The notes under the pieces were generated by a model, which made no database searches, was not told where the DNA came from, and saw nothing but the letters and a program-made list of their open reading frames with translations. Shown in pieces: positions 21,303 to 29,914 of a stretch of 32,943 nt of DNA. Each line of letters starts with the position of its first letter. Position 1 is the stretch's first letter. The stretch covers positions 1 to 32,943 of the forward strand of contig CACDMG010000004.1 in NCBI GenBank assembly GCA_902553845.1. Reading direction: 5' to 3'. This stretch comes from an uncultured Pelagibacteraceae bacterium. GTDB taxonomy: Bacteria > Pseudomonadota > Alphaproteobacteria > Pelagibacterales > Pelagibacteraceae. Made by a program: the position numbers and the translations under genes.

Positions 21303-22118
21303 ATGTCTTTAGTAGAAACAAATTGGTTAGAACAAAATATTAATAAAGTAAAAATTATTGACTGCTCTTGGCATATGCCTCAAACAAAAAGAAATGGTTT
21401 TTCTGAATATAAAATTAATCACATACCAGAAGCTATTTTTTTCGATTTAGATTTTAATTCAAAAAAAGATACTGAGTTACCTCACATGCTAGTAGAAACG
21501 GATGACTGGAAAGAAATAGTTTCTAAAATGGGAATAAAAAATAATGATAAGATTGTTATTTATGATAACTCAGACGTTGCAAGTGCATGTCGTTGTTGGT
21601 TTAATTTTATTTATTTTGGACATAATCCTAAATTAGTCCATGTTTTAAATGGAGGACTTAAAAAATGGATTATCGAAAATAGGCAGGTTACAGCTGAAAT
21701 ACCAAACATTAAAATCACTAATTACAATTGCATTGAAAAAAAAGAGTTGGTAAAAAATAAAAATTTTGTTGACCAAAACATTAAGGAACAAAAATTTAAA
21801 ATAATTGATGCTAGGAGTAAAGAAAGATTTGAAGGAAAAGTTCCAGAACCCAGAAAAGGATTAAGAAGTGGCAATATTGAAAATTCTTTTTGTATACCGT
21901 TTAATGAATGTTTAAATGAAAATAAAACGTTTAAGAACAAAGATGAGCTAGAAAATGTTTTTAAAACTTGTTTAGAAAATTTAGATGAAAAAAATATTGT
22001 TTTTTCATGTGGTTCAGGGGTTACTGCGTGTGTTTTGGCACTAGCATATTCTTTAATAAATGATAAATATCACCCTTGCATTTATGATGGATCTTGGGCT
22101 GAATACGGGTTAACTTAA
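21303..22118 (+). CDS. sseA: 3-mercaptopyruvate/thiosulfate sulfurtransferase (two rhodanese domains)
   Basis: This 271-residue protein has two rhodanese domains. The inactive N-terminal domain covers about 1-130 ('IKIIDCSWHMP', 'KIVIYDNSDVASACRCWFNFIYFGHNPKLVHVLNGGLKKW'). The catalytic domain covers about 145-271, with 'KIIDARSKERFEGKVPEPRKGLRSGNIENSFCIPF' and active-site C236 in 'FSCGSGVTACVLALA'. The loop CGSGVTA is the mercaptopyruvate sulfurtransferase form, against CRKGVTA in thiosulfate sulfurtransferases. It transfers sulfane sulfur to thiol acceptors. It is 6 bp downstream of msrA. Confidence 0.93.
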   Translation: MSLVETNWLEQNINKVKIIDCSWHMPQTKRNGFSEYKINHIPEAIFFDLDFNSKKDTELPHMLVETDDWKEIVSKMGIKNNDKIVIYDNSDVASACRCWFNFIYFGHNPKLVHVLNGGLKKWIIENRQVTAEIPNIKITNYNCIEKKELVKNKNFVDQNIKEQKFKIIDARSKERFEGKVPEPRKGLRSGNIENSFCIPFNECLNENKTFKNKDELENVFKTCLENLDEKNIVFSCGSGVTACVLALAYSLINDKYHPCIYDGSWAEYGLT

Positions 22119-22125
22119 AAAATAT

Positions 22126-22995
22126 ATGAAGAGATCTACAAAAATAATTTCAGTACTATTGGTGTTTTTTTTAATAATTGCGTTTGTAATTATTGGAAGA
22201 ACAATGATTGGAAATCATTTTAAAAAAAAATTTAGTAAAAGACCTCCTCCAGGAATAATAGTCACTGAAGTAATTAATAAAGAATTTGCAGAAAAAATTG
22301 AGACTTTTGGTACTGCAATCTCAAAAAAATCTGAAACTTTTAAAATAAAAAAAGATGATCTTTTTGAGGAAATAAAATTAAAAAACTTTGTAAAAAAAGG
22401 CGAAATTTTAATAAAATTAAAAAGTGGAAATATCGTGGCCCCTTTTAGTGGTGTTCTGGGTTATACAGGTCTTACTGAGGATATTCTCGTTTCAAATAAT
22501 ATTTTCATTATAACTTTAGATGATAATTCAACAATATATTCAGATATTAAAATCCCTGAAAATTATTCGGGTTCTATAGAAAAGGGCTTGCCAGTAGAAA
22601 TTAGAATTTCAAGTTATAATGATAAAATTTTTAAGGGTGAAGTTGACTATGTTTCAAGTAGAATTAATGCTGATACAAGAAGCCTACTTTCTAGAATAAA
22701 AGTAGAGAACTCAAATCTGGAACTTATTTCTGGCTCGTTATTAGAAGTCAGTGTTAAATTCAATCAAAGAAACTCTTTGAGCGTTCCTGATACAAGTGTG
22801 ATGATTGAAGGTGACAAATCCTATGTTTATAAAATTAATGATGAAAACATAGCTAATAAAACCGAGGTTACAACAGGAATTAGGAATGATAAGAGTATTG
22901 AAATAATCTCAGGTCTAACACAAGGAGATATTATTGTGGCTGAAGGATTAAAAAAAGTAAGACCTCGAGGAAAAATAAAACCAATAAATAAATAA
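22126..22995 (+). CDS. RND efflux periplasmic adaptor (membrane fusion protein) lacking the alpha-helical hairpin
   Basis: The 289-residue protein has an uncleaved N-terminal anchor (residues 6-25). The two halves of the lipoyl domain (about 68-98 and 101-131) follow one another directly: 'LKNFVKKGEILIKLKSGNIVAPFSGVLGYTG'. In ordinary adaptors 60-100 residues of helical hairpin separate these halves. The beta-barrel ('VEIRISSYNDKIFKGEVDYVSSRINADTRSLLSRIKVEN') and membrane-proximal domain ('VPDTSVMIEGDKSYVYKI', 'VTTGIRNDKSIEIISGLTQGDIIVAEGLKKVRPRGKI') are complete. It directly precedes the RND pump with no gap. Without the hairpin it cannot dock on TolC in the usual way. The reading frame is intact, so this looks like a design rather than decay. 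Confidence 0.93.
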   Translation: MKRSTKIISVLLVFFLIIAFVIIGRTMIGNHFKKKFSKRPPPGIIVTEVINKEFAEKIETFGTAISKKSETFKIKKDDLFEEIKLKNFVKKGEILIKLKSGNIVAPFSGVLGYTGLTEDILVSNNIFIITLDDNSTIYSDIKIPENYSGSIEKGLPVEIRISSYNDKIFKGEVDYVSSRINADTRSLLSRIKVENSNLELISGSLLEVSVKFNQRNSLSVPDTSVMIEGDKSYVYKINDENIANKTEVTTGIRNDKSIEIISGLTQGDIIVAEGLKKVRPRGKIKPINK

Positions 22996-25900
22996 ATGCT
23001 TATTACTGAATTAAGTATTAAAAGACCTGCTGTCTCTTGGGTAATGTCACTTATCTTGATTGTTTTTGGTTTATTTGTGTTTTGGAAATTACCAGTAAGA
23101 GAATTACCAAACGGTATTCAACCACCTGTAGTTCAAGTTCAAGTAAATTACTCATCTGCTTCAGCCTCAATTGTTGATCAAGAGGTAACACAAGTTGTTG
23201 AGGATGTTATAGGTGGGGCAGAAGGTATAAAAAATATTGACTCTAAATCTGAAAACGGAAGAAGCACTATTAATATTGAATTCGATACAAATATTGATTT
23301 GGATAATGCTGCCAATGATATTAGAGAAAGAGTAGCAAGAGTAGTAGATAATTTGCCTTCTGAGTCTGATCCTCCTCAAATATTAAAAAGAGCTGCTGGT
23401 TTTACAACTACTATGTGGTTGTCTTTATCTTCATCTACATGGAGTGATCTTGAATTAGGAGATTATGCAGAAAGATACTTGGTTGATCAGTTCTCAAGTA
23501 TAAAAAATGTAGGAAGAATATTGGTTGGTGGTTTAAGGGAATTAAGTATTAGAGTATGGGTTAATCCAATTAAACTAGCTGCATATGACTTAACTATTAA
23601 AGAAGTTGAATTGGCGATACGAGGTGAAAATATTAGTCTCCCAGCAGGCACTCTTGAAGCAGATAATATTGATTTGACTTTAAACTTAGACAAATCTTAT
23701 AATGATATCAATTCAATTAAACAACTCCCAGTAAAGAAAACAGGAAATAAAGTTATTTTATTGTCAGATGTTGCTAATATTGAATATGGTCCAGTTTCTG
23801 AAAAAACTCTCTTTAAAGCTCAAACAAAAGATCAAATAAACTTAAAAACAGTTGGAATTGGAATTTATGCAAGAAGTGGAGCTTCAACTGTTGAATTATC
23901 AAAAGATATTAAAAAAAGAATAGTAGAAATTAAAAAATCTTTACCTGATGAATTAGATTTAAGAGTTTCTTTTAATAGAGCAAACTATGTCGAAGCTGCT
24001 ATTGAGGAAGTATATAAAACTCTTCTTATAGCTTTTGTTTTAGTTGTTTTAATAATTTATTTATTTCTTGGAAACCTTAAAGCTGTTATTGTGCCGGCAA
24101 TTGCTCTTCCAGTAAGTTTGATAGCATCATTTTTAGGCCTTTATATTTTTGGATTATCCATAAATATTTTTGTTCTTCTAAGTTTTATCTTAGCAATTGG
24201 AATAATTACAGATGACTCGGTCATTATGACTGATGCAATTTATAGAAGAATAGAAAATGGTGAGTCACCTTTAGTTGCTGCCTACAAGGGTTCTAAACAA
24301 ATTTCGTTTGCAATAATAGCAACTACATTAATTTTAGTAGCAGTTTTTCTCCCACTAATATTTGTTGAAGGAATTTCTGGAACTTTATTTAGAGAAACTG
24401 CAATCGCTTTATCATTTTCAATAGTTGTATCTTCTTTTGTTGCACTGACTTTATCACCGATGCTTGCGAGTAAATTTTTAGTAAAAAGATCATCTAAAAA
24501 ATTTTTTATTCAAAAGTTTGAAAAGTTTTTTTTAAGTTTTTCTAATTTTTATAAAGAAACATTAAGTACAACCGTATATAAAACTAAAACTGTCACTTTT
24601 TTCATTATTTTTATAGTTATAGCTTCAGTTTTATTATTTAATTTTTCTAAAAAAGAATTACTTCCTATGGAAGATCGTGGTGCATACTTAATTATTGGAT
24701 TTACAGATGAAGGAACTTCTTTTGAATATACACAGGAACAAGCTCAAAAAGTAGAAGCCAGACTTCTTCCACTTCTTCAAGCTGAGAACAGTCCTTATTC
24801 AAGATTTATAATGAGAGTACCAGGGTTTGGGGATTCAGCTAATTCTTATAACAGTTTCATAATAATTGCTCTACTAGATGATTGGAAGAATAGAAAAAAG
24901 GGACAAGAAGCTGTTTTAAGAGAAGCTATTGGAAAAATTGTAACTTTACCACAAGCTGTTGCATTCCCAATATCTCCTCAATCAATTAGAGTTTCGAGTT
25001 ACAATAAACCAGTTCAAATGGTTGTTTATGGAACTAATTATGAGGAACTTGAAAATTTACAAAATAGAATAATAAGAAAAATTAGATCAAATAAAAATCT
25101 TTCAAGAATAGAGTCTGATTATAATCGAAATAAACCTGAGGTTAAATTAATCATTAACAAAAATAAAGCTAAAGATCTTGGCATTTCATCAAAATCAATA
25201 GGGGAAACACTTGAAACACTTTATGGTGGTAAAAAAATAACAACTTTTAATAAGCTTGGTAAAGAATATCCAATAATTGTTCAACAATATTTGTCTGACA
25301 GAAGAAATAAAGATGGAATTTCAAAAATATTTGTAAGGTCTGAGACGAATGGAAAACTAATATCATTATCAAATCTTGTAAATTTTAAGGAGGAAGGTTC
25401 TGCAAAACAGCTTTCAAGATATAATAGGCAACCAGCTATAACAATTTCAGCGAATATCAATGAAGGTTACACTTTAGCTCAAGCTATAAGTTTCCTCGAG
25501 AAAGTCATGGCTGAGTTAGCTCCAGAAAATCAAATCACTTGGAAAGGAAAATCAGAAGAAATCAAAGAAACAAGTAATGAATTATTTATTATATTTGCTT
25601 TAGCATTATTAACTGCTTATTTAGTTATGGCAGCAACATTCAATTCATTTATACATCCATTCATTATTGTTTTAACTGTGCCTTTAGCTATTTTTGGTGG
25701 GCTTATTTTCATATTATTTCTTAATAGTTCAGTAAATATTTTTTCTCAAATAGCTTTGATAATACTGATAGGTATTTCAACAAAAAATAGTATTTTAATC
25801 GTAGATTATGCAAACCAAATAAGGACTACTGGAAAAAACATTGAAATAGCAATTAAAGAAGCTTGTGCTGTAAGGTTTAGACCCATTATAATGACATCAC

Positions 25901-26124
25901 TAAGTACAATGATTGCGATGTTACCTTTAGTAATAGGAAATATTGGTCCTGGAGCTGGCGAGGGTTCAAGATTAGCGGTTGGTTCAACCATTTTAGGGGG
26001 AATGATTATATCTACTTTTTTTACTCTATATGTTACGCCATCAATGTATTTTGCATTAGCAAAGAATACAAAAAGAATAGATATTGTAGATTTGGAGTTA
26101 AAAAAAGAATTATCTAAAAAATAA
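22996..26124 (+). CDS. RND-family (HAE1/AcrB-like) efflux pump, inner-membrane subunit
   Basis: The full-length pump has 1042 residues. It starts 'ITELSIKRPAVSWVMSLILIVFGLFVFWKLPVRELP', with TM1 and then the porter region. The proton-relay residues are kept: D406-D407 in TM4 ('GIITDDSVIMTDAIYRRIENG') and K930 in TM10 ('IGISTKNSILIVDYANQIRTTG'). Other family segments are 'VFLPLIFVEGISGTLFRETAIALSFSIVVSSFVALTLSPML' and 'AVRFRPIIMTSLSTMIAMLPL'. It is expected to export amphiphilic compounds powered by the proton gradient. The ATG immediately follows the adaptor's stop. The 3' end overlaps the convergent SLT lipoprotein gene by 11 bp. No TolC-type outer membrane factor is nearby; substrates are unknown. 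Confidence 0.95.
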   Translation: MLITELSIKRPAVSWVMSLILIVFGLFVFWKLPVRELPNGIQPPVVQVQVNYSSASASIVDQEVTQVVEDVIGGAEGIKNIDSKSENGRSTINIEFDTNIDLDNAANDIRERVARVVDNLPSESDPPQILKRAAGFTTTMWLSLSSSTWSDLELGDYAERYLVDQFSSIKNVGRILVGGLRELSIRVWVNPIKLAAYDLTIKEVELAIRGENISLPAGTLEADNIDLTLNLDKSYNDINSIKQLPVKKTGNKVILLSDVANIEYGPVSEKTLFKAQTKDQINLKTVGIGIYARSGASTVELSKDIKKRIVEIKKSLPDELDLRVSFNRANYVEAAIEEVYKTLLIAFVLVVLIIYLFLGNLKAVIVPAIALPVSLIASFLGLYIFGLSINIFVLLSFILAIGIITDDSVIMTDAIYRRIENGESPLVAAYKGSKQISFAIIATTLILVAVFLPLIFVEGISGTLFRETAIALSFSIVVSSFVALTLSPMLASKFLVKRSSKKFFIQKFEKFFLSFSNFYKETLSTTVYKTKTVTFFIIFIVIASVLLFNFSKKELLPMEDRGAYLIIGFTDEGTSFEYTQEQAQKVEARLLPLLQAENSPYSRFIMRVPGFGDSANSYNSFIIIALLDDWKNRKKGQEAVLREAIGKIVTLPQAVAFPISPQSIRVSSYNKPVQMVVYGTNYEELENLQNRIIRKIRSNKNLSRIESDYNRNKPEVKLIINKNKAKDLGISSKSIGETLETLYGGKKITTFNKLGKEYPIIVQQYLSDRRNKDGISKIFVRSETNGKLISLSNLVNFKEEGSAKQLSRYNRQPAITISANINEGYTLAQAISFLEKVMAELAPENQITWKGKSEEIKETSNELFIIFALALLTAYLVMAATFNSFIHPFIIVLTVPLAIFGGLIFILFLNSSVNIFSQIALIILIGISTKNSILIVDYANQIRTTGKNIEIAIKEACAVRFRPIIMTSLSTMIAMLPLVIGNIGPGAGEGSRLAVGSTILGGMIISTFFTLYVTPSMYFALAKNTKRIDIVDLELKKELSKK

Positions 26125-26713
26125 TATATTTATTTTTGTTAAGAGAATTTCTGCACTTTAAAAGTTGCTTCTTATAAATTTTTGATTGTTTTTCAACTTT
26201 TTTAGCCAATGCAATTACTTTTTTATTTTTTTTATAATGCTTAAAATTTCCCCATCCCTCGTGATAAGCAAGGTATTGTTTAAAAGCATCTTTCTTTGAA
26301 ATTTTTAAAATAGATTCTGTTTTGTTAGTATACCATCCTATAAAATCGACACTATCCTTAAATCTTGCTCTAGTTGCTAATTTATTTCCTGTCTCCTTTT
26401 TATACTGTTCCCATGTTCCTTTAACTGCTTGCGAATAACCAAATGAACTTGATGGTCTCTTAAAAGGAATTACTTTAAAAATTTTTTGTCTTGCTGGCTT
26501 TGCTAACCAATCAAAATCGGATTCCATTTTAATTATCGCCAATTGTATATTAATAGGAGTACCCCATTTTTGCTCTACTTTTTTTGTATGTTTGTACCAC
26601 AAATATCTATCATTAAAAATTGAACAGCTATTTGATGTATTTGAAGGAATTGAAGAACAAGCTGTTAATAAAAAAAAAATTATAATTAATGATTTATTTT
26701 TTAAAAACTCCAT
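26114..26713 (-). CDS. Lipoprotein with SLT-type (lysozyme-like) transglycosylase domain
   Basis: The 199-residue product has a lipoprotein signal peptide (MEFLKNKSLIIIFFLLTAC, lipobox LTAC, Cys19). The domain at about 48-185 looks lysozyme-like: 'KWGTPINIQLAIIKMESDFDW' holds the likely catalytic Glu, followed by 'SSSFGYSQAVKGTWEQYKKETGNKLATRARFKDSVDFIGWYTNKTES' and 'AYHEGWGNFKH'. Such proteins cleave peptidoglycan glycan strands in the periplasm. The start lies inside the upstream VanZ-like gene (20 bp overlap) and the end overlaps the RND gene by 11 bp. Enzymatic activity is inferred from the motif. Confidence 0.82.
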   Translation of the reverse strand: MEFLKNKSLIIIFFLLTACSSIPSNTSNSCSIFNDRYLWYKHTKKVEQKWGTPINIQLAIIKMESDFDWLAKPARQKIFKVIPFKRPSSSFGYSQAVKGTWEQYKKETGNKLATRARFKDSVDFIGWYTNKTESILKISKKDAFKQYLAYHEGWGNFKHYKKNKKVIALAKKVEKQSKIYKKQLLKCRNSLNKNKYIIF

Positions 26714-27089
26714 GATTATTTATAAGATTGTAAATAAAAATTACAACTAACACTCCAAATAAATTTCCAAATAAATCGAGCCATTCAAAACTTCTATTAG
26801 GTATAATTAGATGAAAAATCTCTAGAATTGTAGATAAAAAAATTAAATAAATTACCAAATATTTTATTTTTTTTGATTTTGCGTAAGTAAAAAAACCAAT
26901 AATGGAAATCAATATAAATACAAAAAAATGATTCGAAGATAATATAAAATCAGGCGTTATTTGAGGTTGTATTTCTTTGTCACCATAAAAAACTAACCCA
27001 GGCAAACTGCCTGGAAAAATATATAAAACTATCAAAAAAAAGTTAGTTAAGTAAAAAATTATTTTATTATTATGAAAAAAATTTATCAT
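26694..27089 (-). CDS. VanZ-like small membrane protein
   Basis: The 131 residues contain four hydrophobic helices (about 10-30, 47-68, 72-92 and 103-124). The C-terminal 'TILEIFHLIIPNRSFEWLDLFGNLFGVLVVIFIYNLI' is the VanZ-like signature ('E..Q...p.R..s..Dl..N..G...G'). The function of VanZ-like proteins is poorly defined; some affect glycopeptide resistance. Here it forms an overlapping pair with a peptidoglycan-lytic lipoprotein, which fits a cell-envelope role. The gene starts 45 bp from the divergent gpmA. Confidence 0.75.
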   Translation of the reverse strand: MINFFHNNKIIFYLTNFFLIVLYIFPGSLPGLVFYGDKEIQPQITPDFILSSNHFFVFILISIIGFFTYAKSKKIKYLVIYLIFLSTILEIFHLIIPNRSFEWLDLFGNLFGVLVVIFIYNLINNHGVFKK

Positions 27090-27134
27090 TTAAATATCTA
27101 GTTTTATTTATAAATATATTTTAAGAATAACAAT

Positions 27135-27848
27135 ATGAGTTTTTTAATATTAGTTAGACATGGACAAAGTATTTGGAATCTTGAAAAAAGATTTACTGGT
27201 TGGGTAGATGTTGATCTTACAGAAAAAGGGAAATTAGAAGCAGAAAAAGCTGGCTTTTTAATAAAAGAAAAAAATATAAATATAGATTTCTATTACTCAT
27301 CTTTTCAATTAAGAGCAAATAGAACCTTAGAGATAATAAAAGATGTTTTAAATGACAAAAAAATTTTTAAGAGAGCTTGGCAACTCAATGAAAGACATTA
27401 TGGTTCTCTAACTGGTTTAAATAAAAATGAAATGGTTGATAAATTAGGTGCAAATAAGATACATGAGTTTAGAAGATCTTGGAATGTAAAGCCTGAAGCC
27501 CTTAATAAAGAAAGTCCTTATCATCCGGTAAATATCGCAACATACAAAGAAATACCAAAAAGTGTCATACCTGACAGCGAATCTTTGAAAGATACATACG
27601 AACGAGTCCTTAAATATTTTAAAAATGAAATTGAGGAAAAATTAAGAAATAAAAATGTTTTAATTTCAGCTCATGGAAATTCTTTAAGAGCATTGTGCAA
27701 AAATTTATTCAATTTAAATAATAATCAAATCTCAGATTTAGAAATACCTACAGGTAACCCTTTAATTATTGAACTAAATCAAGAATTAGTAATAACCAAT
27801 TGTGAATATCTTGATAAAGAAAGAGCTAAAAGTCTTTTAGTTTTTTAA
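27135..27848 (+). CDS. gpmA: 2,3-bisphosphoglycerate-dependent phosphoglycerate mutase
   Basis: The 237-residue protein belongs to the histidine phosphatase superfamily. The phospho-accepting His9 is in 'LVRHGQSIWNLEKRFTGWVDVDLTEKG'. The dPGM-specific 'AWQLNERHYGSLTGLNKNEM' and the second catalytic His in 'LISAHGNSLRALCK' are present. It interconverts 3- and 2-phosphoglycerate in glycolysis/gluconeogenesis. It is slightly shorter than E. coli GpmA (about 250) but has no missing motif. Its last 23 bp overlap the convergent murU gene. Confidence 0.95.
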   Translation: MSFLILVRHGQSIWNLEKRFTGWVDVDLTEKGKLEAEKAGFLIKEKNINIDFYYSSFQLRANRTLEIIKDVLNDKKIFKRAWQLNERHYGSLTGLNKNEMVDKLGANKIHEFRRSWNVKPEALNKESPYHPVNIATYKEIPKSVIPDSESLKDTYERVLKYFKNEIEEKLRNKNVLISAHGNSLRALCKNLFNLNNNQISDLEIPTGNPLIIELNQELVITNCEYLDKERAKSLLVF

Positions 27849-28515
27849 ATGTTTCTAAATTAGTTAAATGATAAAATTTATTGTAACTTTGAAAACCATT
27901 TAATTTATTTTTTTCAAGTAATCTATTCCATATTTTTGTAATAGAAAAATTACTTATTTCAAATTTTTTAAATAAATTTTTACTTAAAATTTGACAACCA
28001 ATATAAATGAAATCATTTAAATCATCTTTATTTATTGAATTATTAATTAAATTAAAATCGCCTTTAAGATTTTTATCAAAACTGTTTTCTTTTTTTGTTA
28101 ATAAAAGAATATTATTAAGATTTTTAGAAAAATAAAGATCCTGCATTTTATTAATTTCAACAATATAACCTTTGCTCCACAATGTGTCAGGGTTGAAAAT
28201 TATAAAATCATTTTCATTTGATTGCTCAATCATATTCAAAATCCCACCACCAGTATCTAAAATTTTTTGTCCATCTTCAATTATTTGAATTTCAATTGGA
28301 AATTTTTTAATATTTATAAATTTAATAATTTGATTTTCTAAGTGATAAGTATTCAATAAAATTTTTCTTATACCTAATTCTATAACCATCTTTATACATC
28401 TTTCCAGCATAGTTATATTTTTTAATTCGAGTAATGGCTTGGGTGTTTTTAAAGTTAGAGGGTTTAACCTTGTGCCCAAACCGGCACATAAAATCAATGC
28501 TGTTTTAATTTTCAT
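27826..28515 (-). CDS. murU: MurNAc-1-phosphate uridylyltransferase-type nucleotidyltransferase
   Basis: The 229 residues start 'ALILCAGLGTRLNPLTLKTPKPLLELKNITMLERCI', the sugar-phosphate nucleotidyltransferase signature (GxGTR...PKPLL). 'IIEDGQKILDTGGGILNMIEQ' and 'DFIIFNPDTLWSKG' hold the metal/nucleotide-binding aspartate. MurU converts MurNAc-1-P and UTP to UDP-MurNAc in the anabolic peptidoglycan recycling route known from Pseudomonas and Caulobacter. The identity rests mainly on overlap with an amgK-like kinase gene (11 bp) and on the tsaE neighbour. Other hexose-1-P nucleotidyltransferases remain possible. Confidence 0.82.
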   Translation of the reverse strand: MKIKTALILCAGLGTRLNPLTLKTPKPLLELKNITMLERCIKMVIELGIRKILLNTYHLENQIIKFINIKKFPIEIQIIEDGQKILDTGGGILNMIEQSNENDFIIFNPDTLWSKGYIVEINKMQDLYFSKNLNNILLLTKKENSFDKNLKGDFNLINNSINKDDLNDFIYIGCQILSKNLFKKFEISNFSITKIWNRLLEKNKLNGFQSYNKFYHLTNLETFKKLKDF

Positions 28516-29452
28516 TTAATTTATTTTTAAATTTTTCATTTAGTAAATTTTTTAAATCTTGAGATACTTTATTTTCATTTAACCTCATACTGATTAATTT
28601 CCATGCATAAGGTATTAATCTCAAATATTTTTTTTTACCATCTCTAATTGCAAGACGAGTAAATATTCCAATAATTTTTAAATTCCTTAAGATTGATAAT
28701 ATCTCAAAATCATTTTTAAATTTATAAATATCTATTTTTTTTTGTCTGTTTAAATAAAAATTAAATATTTTTTTTTTAAATGATTTTGAAGTTTTTAATC
28801 TTACATCATCTATTAAAGATGCTAAATCATAAGCTTTATTTCCTATTAAAGCATCTTGACTATCAATTACAGCTGTTTGATTATTAACTATCATTAGATT
28901 TGAGACATGAAAGTCCCTATGTACAAAAATATCATTTTTTAATTTTAAATTATTAGTTAATCTTTTAATAATTTTTATATACTCTTTAGAAAATTTATTC
29001 ATATTAAAACCATGAAAATTTTTTTTCACATACCAATTACAAAATAAATTTGCTTCTTTAATTAAAATTCTATTATTGTATTTTGGAATTGAATAAATTT
29101 TATTTTTAAAAGTATTAATTTTTCTATTTTTAATAGACTGAATTTTAACTAACAGCTCAATAATTTTTTTATAATGATTAAATTTATTTGTATTTTTTTT
29201 ATTAAGTTCATTAAAGATTGTTTTGTTACCAAAGTCTTCTATTTCAATATAATTCTCATTATAATTCTCTTCATACAATTTTGGCGCTAAAATTTTATTT
29301 TTAATTAAAATTTTGTTAATTGCATCATAAACAATTAGATTTTTGAATTTTTCTTTATTAGCAAAAACTATTATTGATGAATAATGATTTTTTCTTCTTC
29401 TGAAAAATTTTCTAAATGATGCGTCACCTTTTATTTTTTTCAAATTTTTCAT
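28505..29452 (-). CDS. amgK: AmgK-type anomeric MurNAc/GlcNAc sugar kinase (aminoglycoside phosphotransferase family)
   Basis: The 315-residue protein has an APH-type kinase fold. The catalytic loop is 'IFVHRDFHVSNLMIVNNQTAVIDSQDALIGNKAYDLASLIDD', with the HRDFHxxN aspartate and the metal-binding 'IDSQD' that is characteristic of AmgK-like enzymes. The N-terminus 'ASFRKFFRRR' matches the family's 'SFRRYFR' motif. AmgK phosphorylates MurNAc/GlcNAc at C1, giving the substrate for MurU. It lies between tsaE (6 bp) and murU (11 bp overlap), the usual alphaproteobacterial order. Specificity is inferred from gene context. Confidence 0.85.
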   Translation of the reverse strand: MKNLKKIKGDASFRKFFRRRKNHYSSIIVFANKEKFKNLIVYDAINKILIKNKILAPKLYEENYNENYIEIEDFGNKTIFNELNKKNTNKFNHYKKIIELLVKIQSIKNRKINTFKNKIYSIPKYNNRILIKEANLFCNWYVKKNFHGFNMNKFSKEYIKIIKRLTNNLKLKNDIFVHRDFHVSNLMIVNNQTAVIDSQDALIGNKAYDLASLIDDVRLKTSKSFKKKIFNFYLNRQKKIDIYKFKNDFEILSILRNLKIIGIFTRLAIRDGKKKYLRLIPYAWKLISMRLNENKVSQDLKNLLNEKFKNKLNEN

Positions 29453-29458
29453 TAAAAA

Positions 29459-29914
29459 TTACAAGTTAACACCTTTAACAAGTACATATCTTGTTTTATG
29501 ATCTTTGCCATATTCAAAAATCAATTCTATCAAATTTTTAGGTCTTACTTTTATTATTTCTGGCCACTCAATCAGTGTGATTGCATTGGTAACTTCATCA
29601 AATAAATCTAAATTTTTTATCTCATCAAATGATTTTAGTCTAAATAAATCATAGTGATTTAATTTAAATTTATTAATTGGATATTCATTTAATAAATTAA
29701 ATGTTGGACTAGTAACTTCAGTAATTTTAATTTTATTTAATTTTTGAAATCCATTAATCAAATATCTAGCAAAAGTAGTTTTTCCTACCCCCATTTCACC
29801 AAATAAAAAAACTATGTTACCGGGCTTTATTTTTTTTATTAGTTTATTCGCTAATTCTTCTGTTTTTTTTTCCGAAGATAAATGTATTTTATCACCTCTA
29901 ATAGCGGTAGGCAT
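29459..29914 (-). CDS. tsaE: tRNA threonylcarbamoyladenosine biosynthesis ATPase TsaE
   Basis: The 151 residues match TsaE. Walker A is GEMGVGKTT at 39-47. '[41 protein letters not shown]' contains the conserved SPTF and HxDxYR-like segment (here HYDLFRL), and '[10 protein letters not shown]' follows. It works with TsaB and TsaD to form t6A37 in tRNAs decoding ANN codons. The start lies inside the ahcY 3' end (17 bp overlap). This is the first ATG in frame and gives the usual N-terminus. Confidence 0.95.
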   Translation of the reverse strand: MPTAIRGDKIHLSSEKKTEELANKLIKKIKPGNIVFLFGEMGVGKTTFARYLINGFQKLNKIKITEVTSPTFNLLNEYPINKFKLNHYDLFRLKSFDEIKNLDLFDEVTNAITLIEWPEIIKVRPKNLIELIFEYGKDHKTRYVLVKGVNL

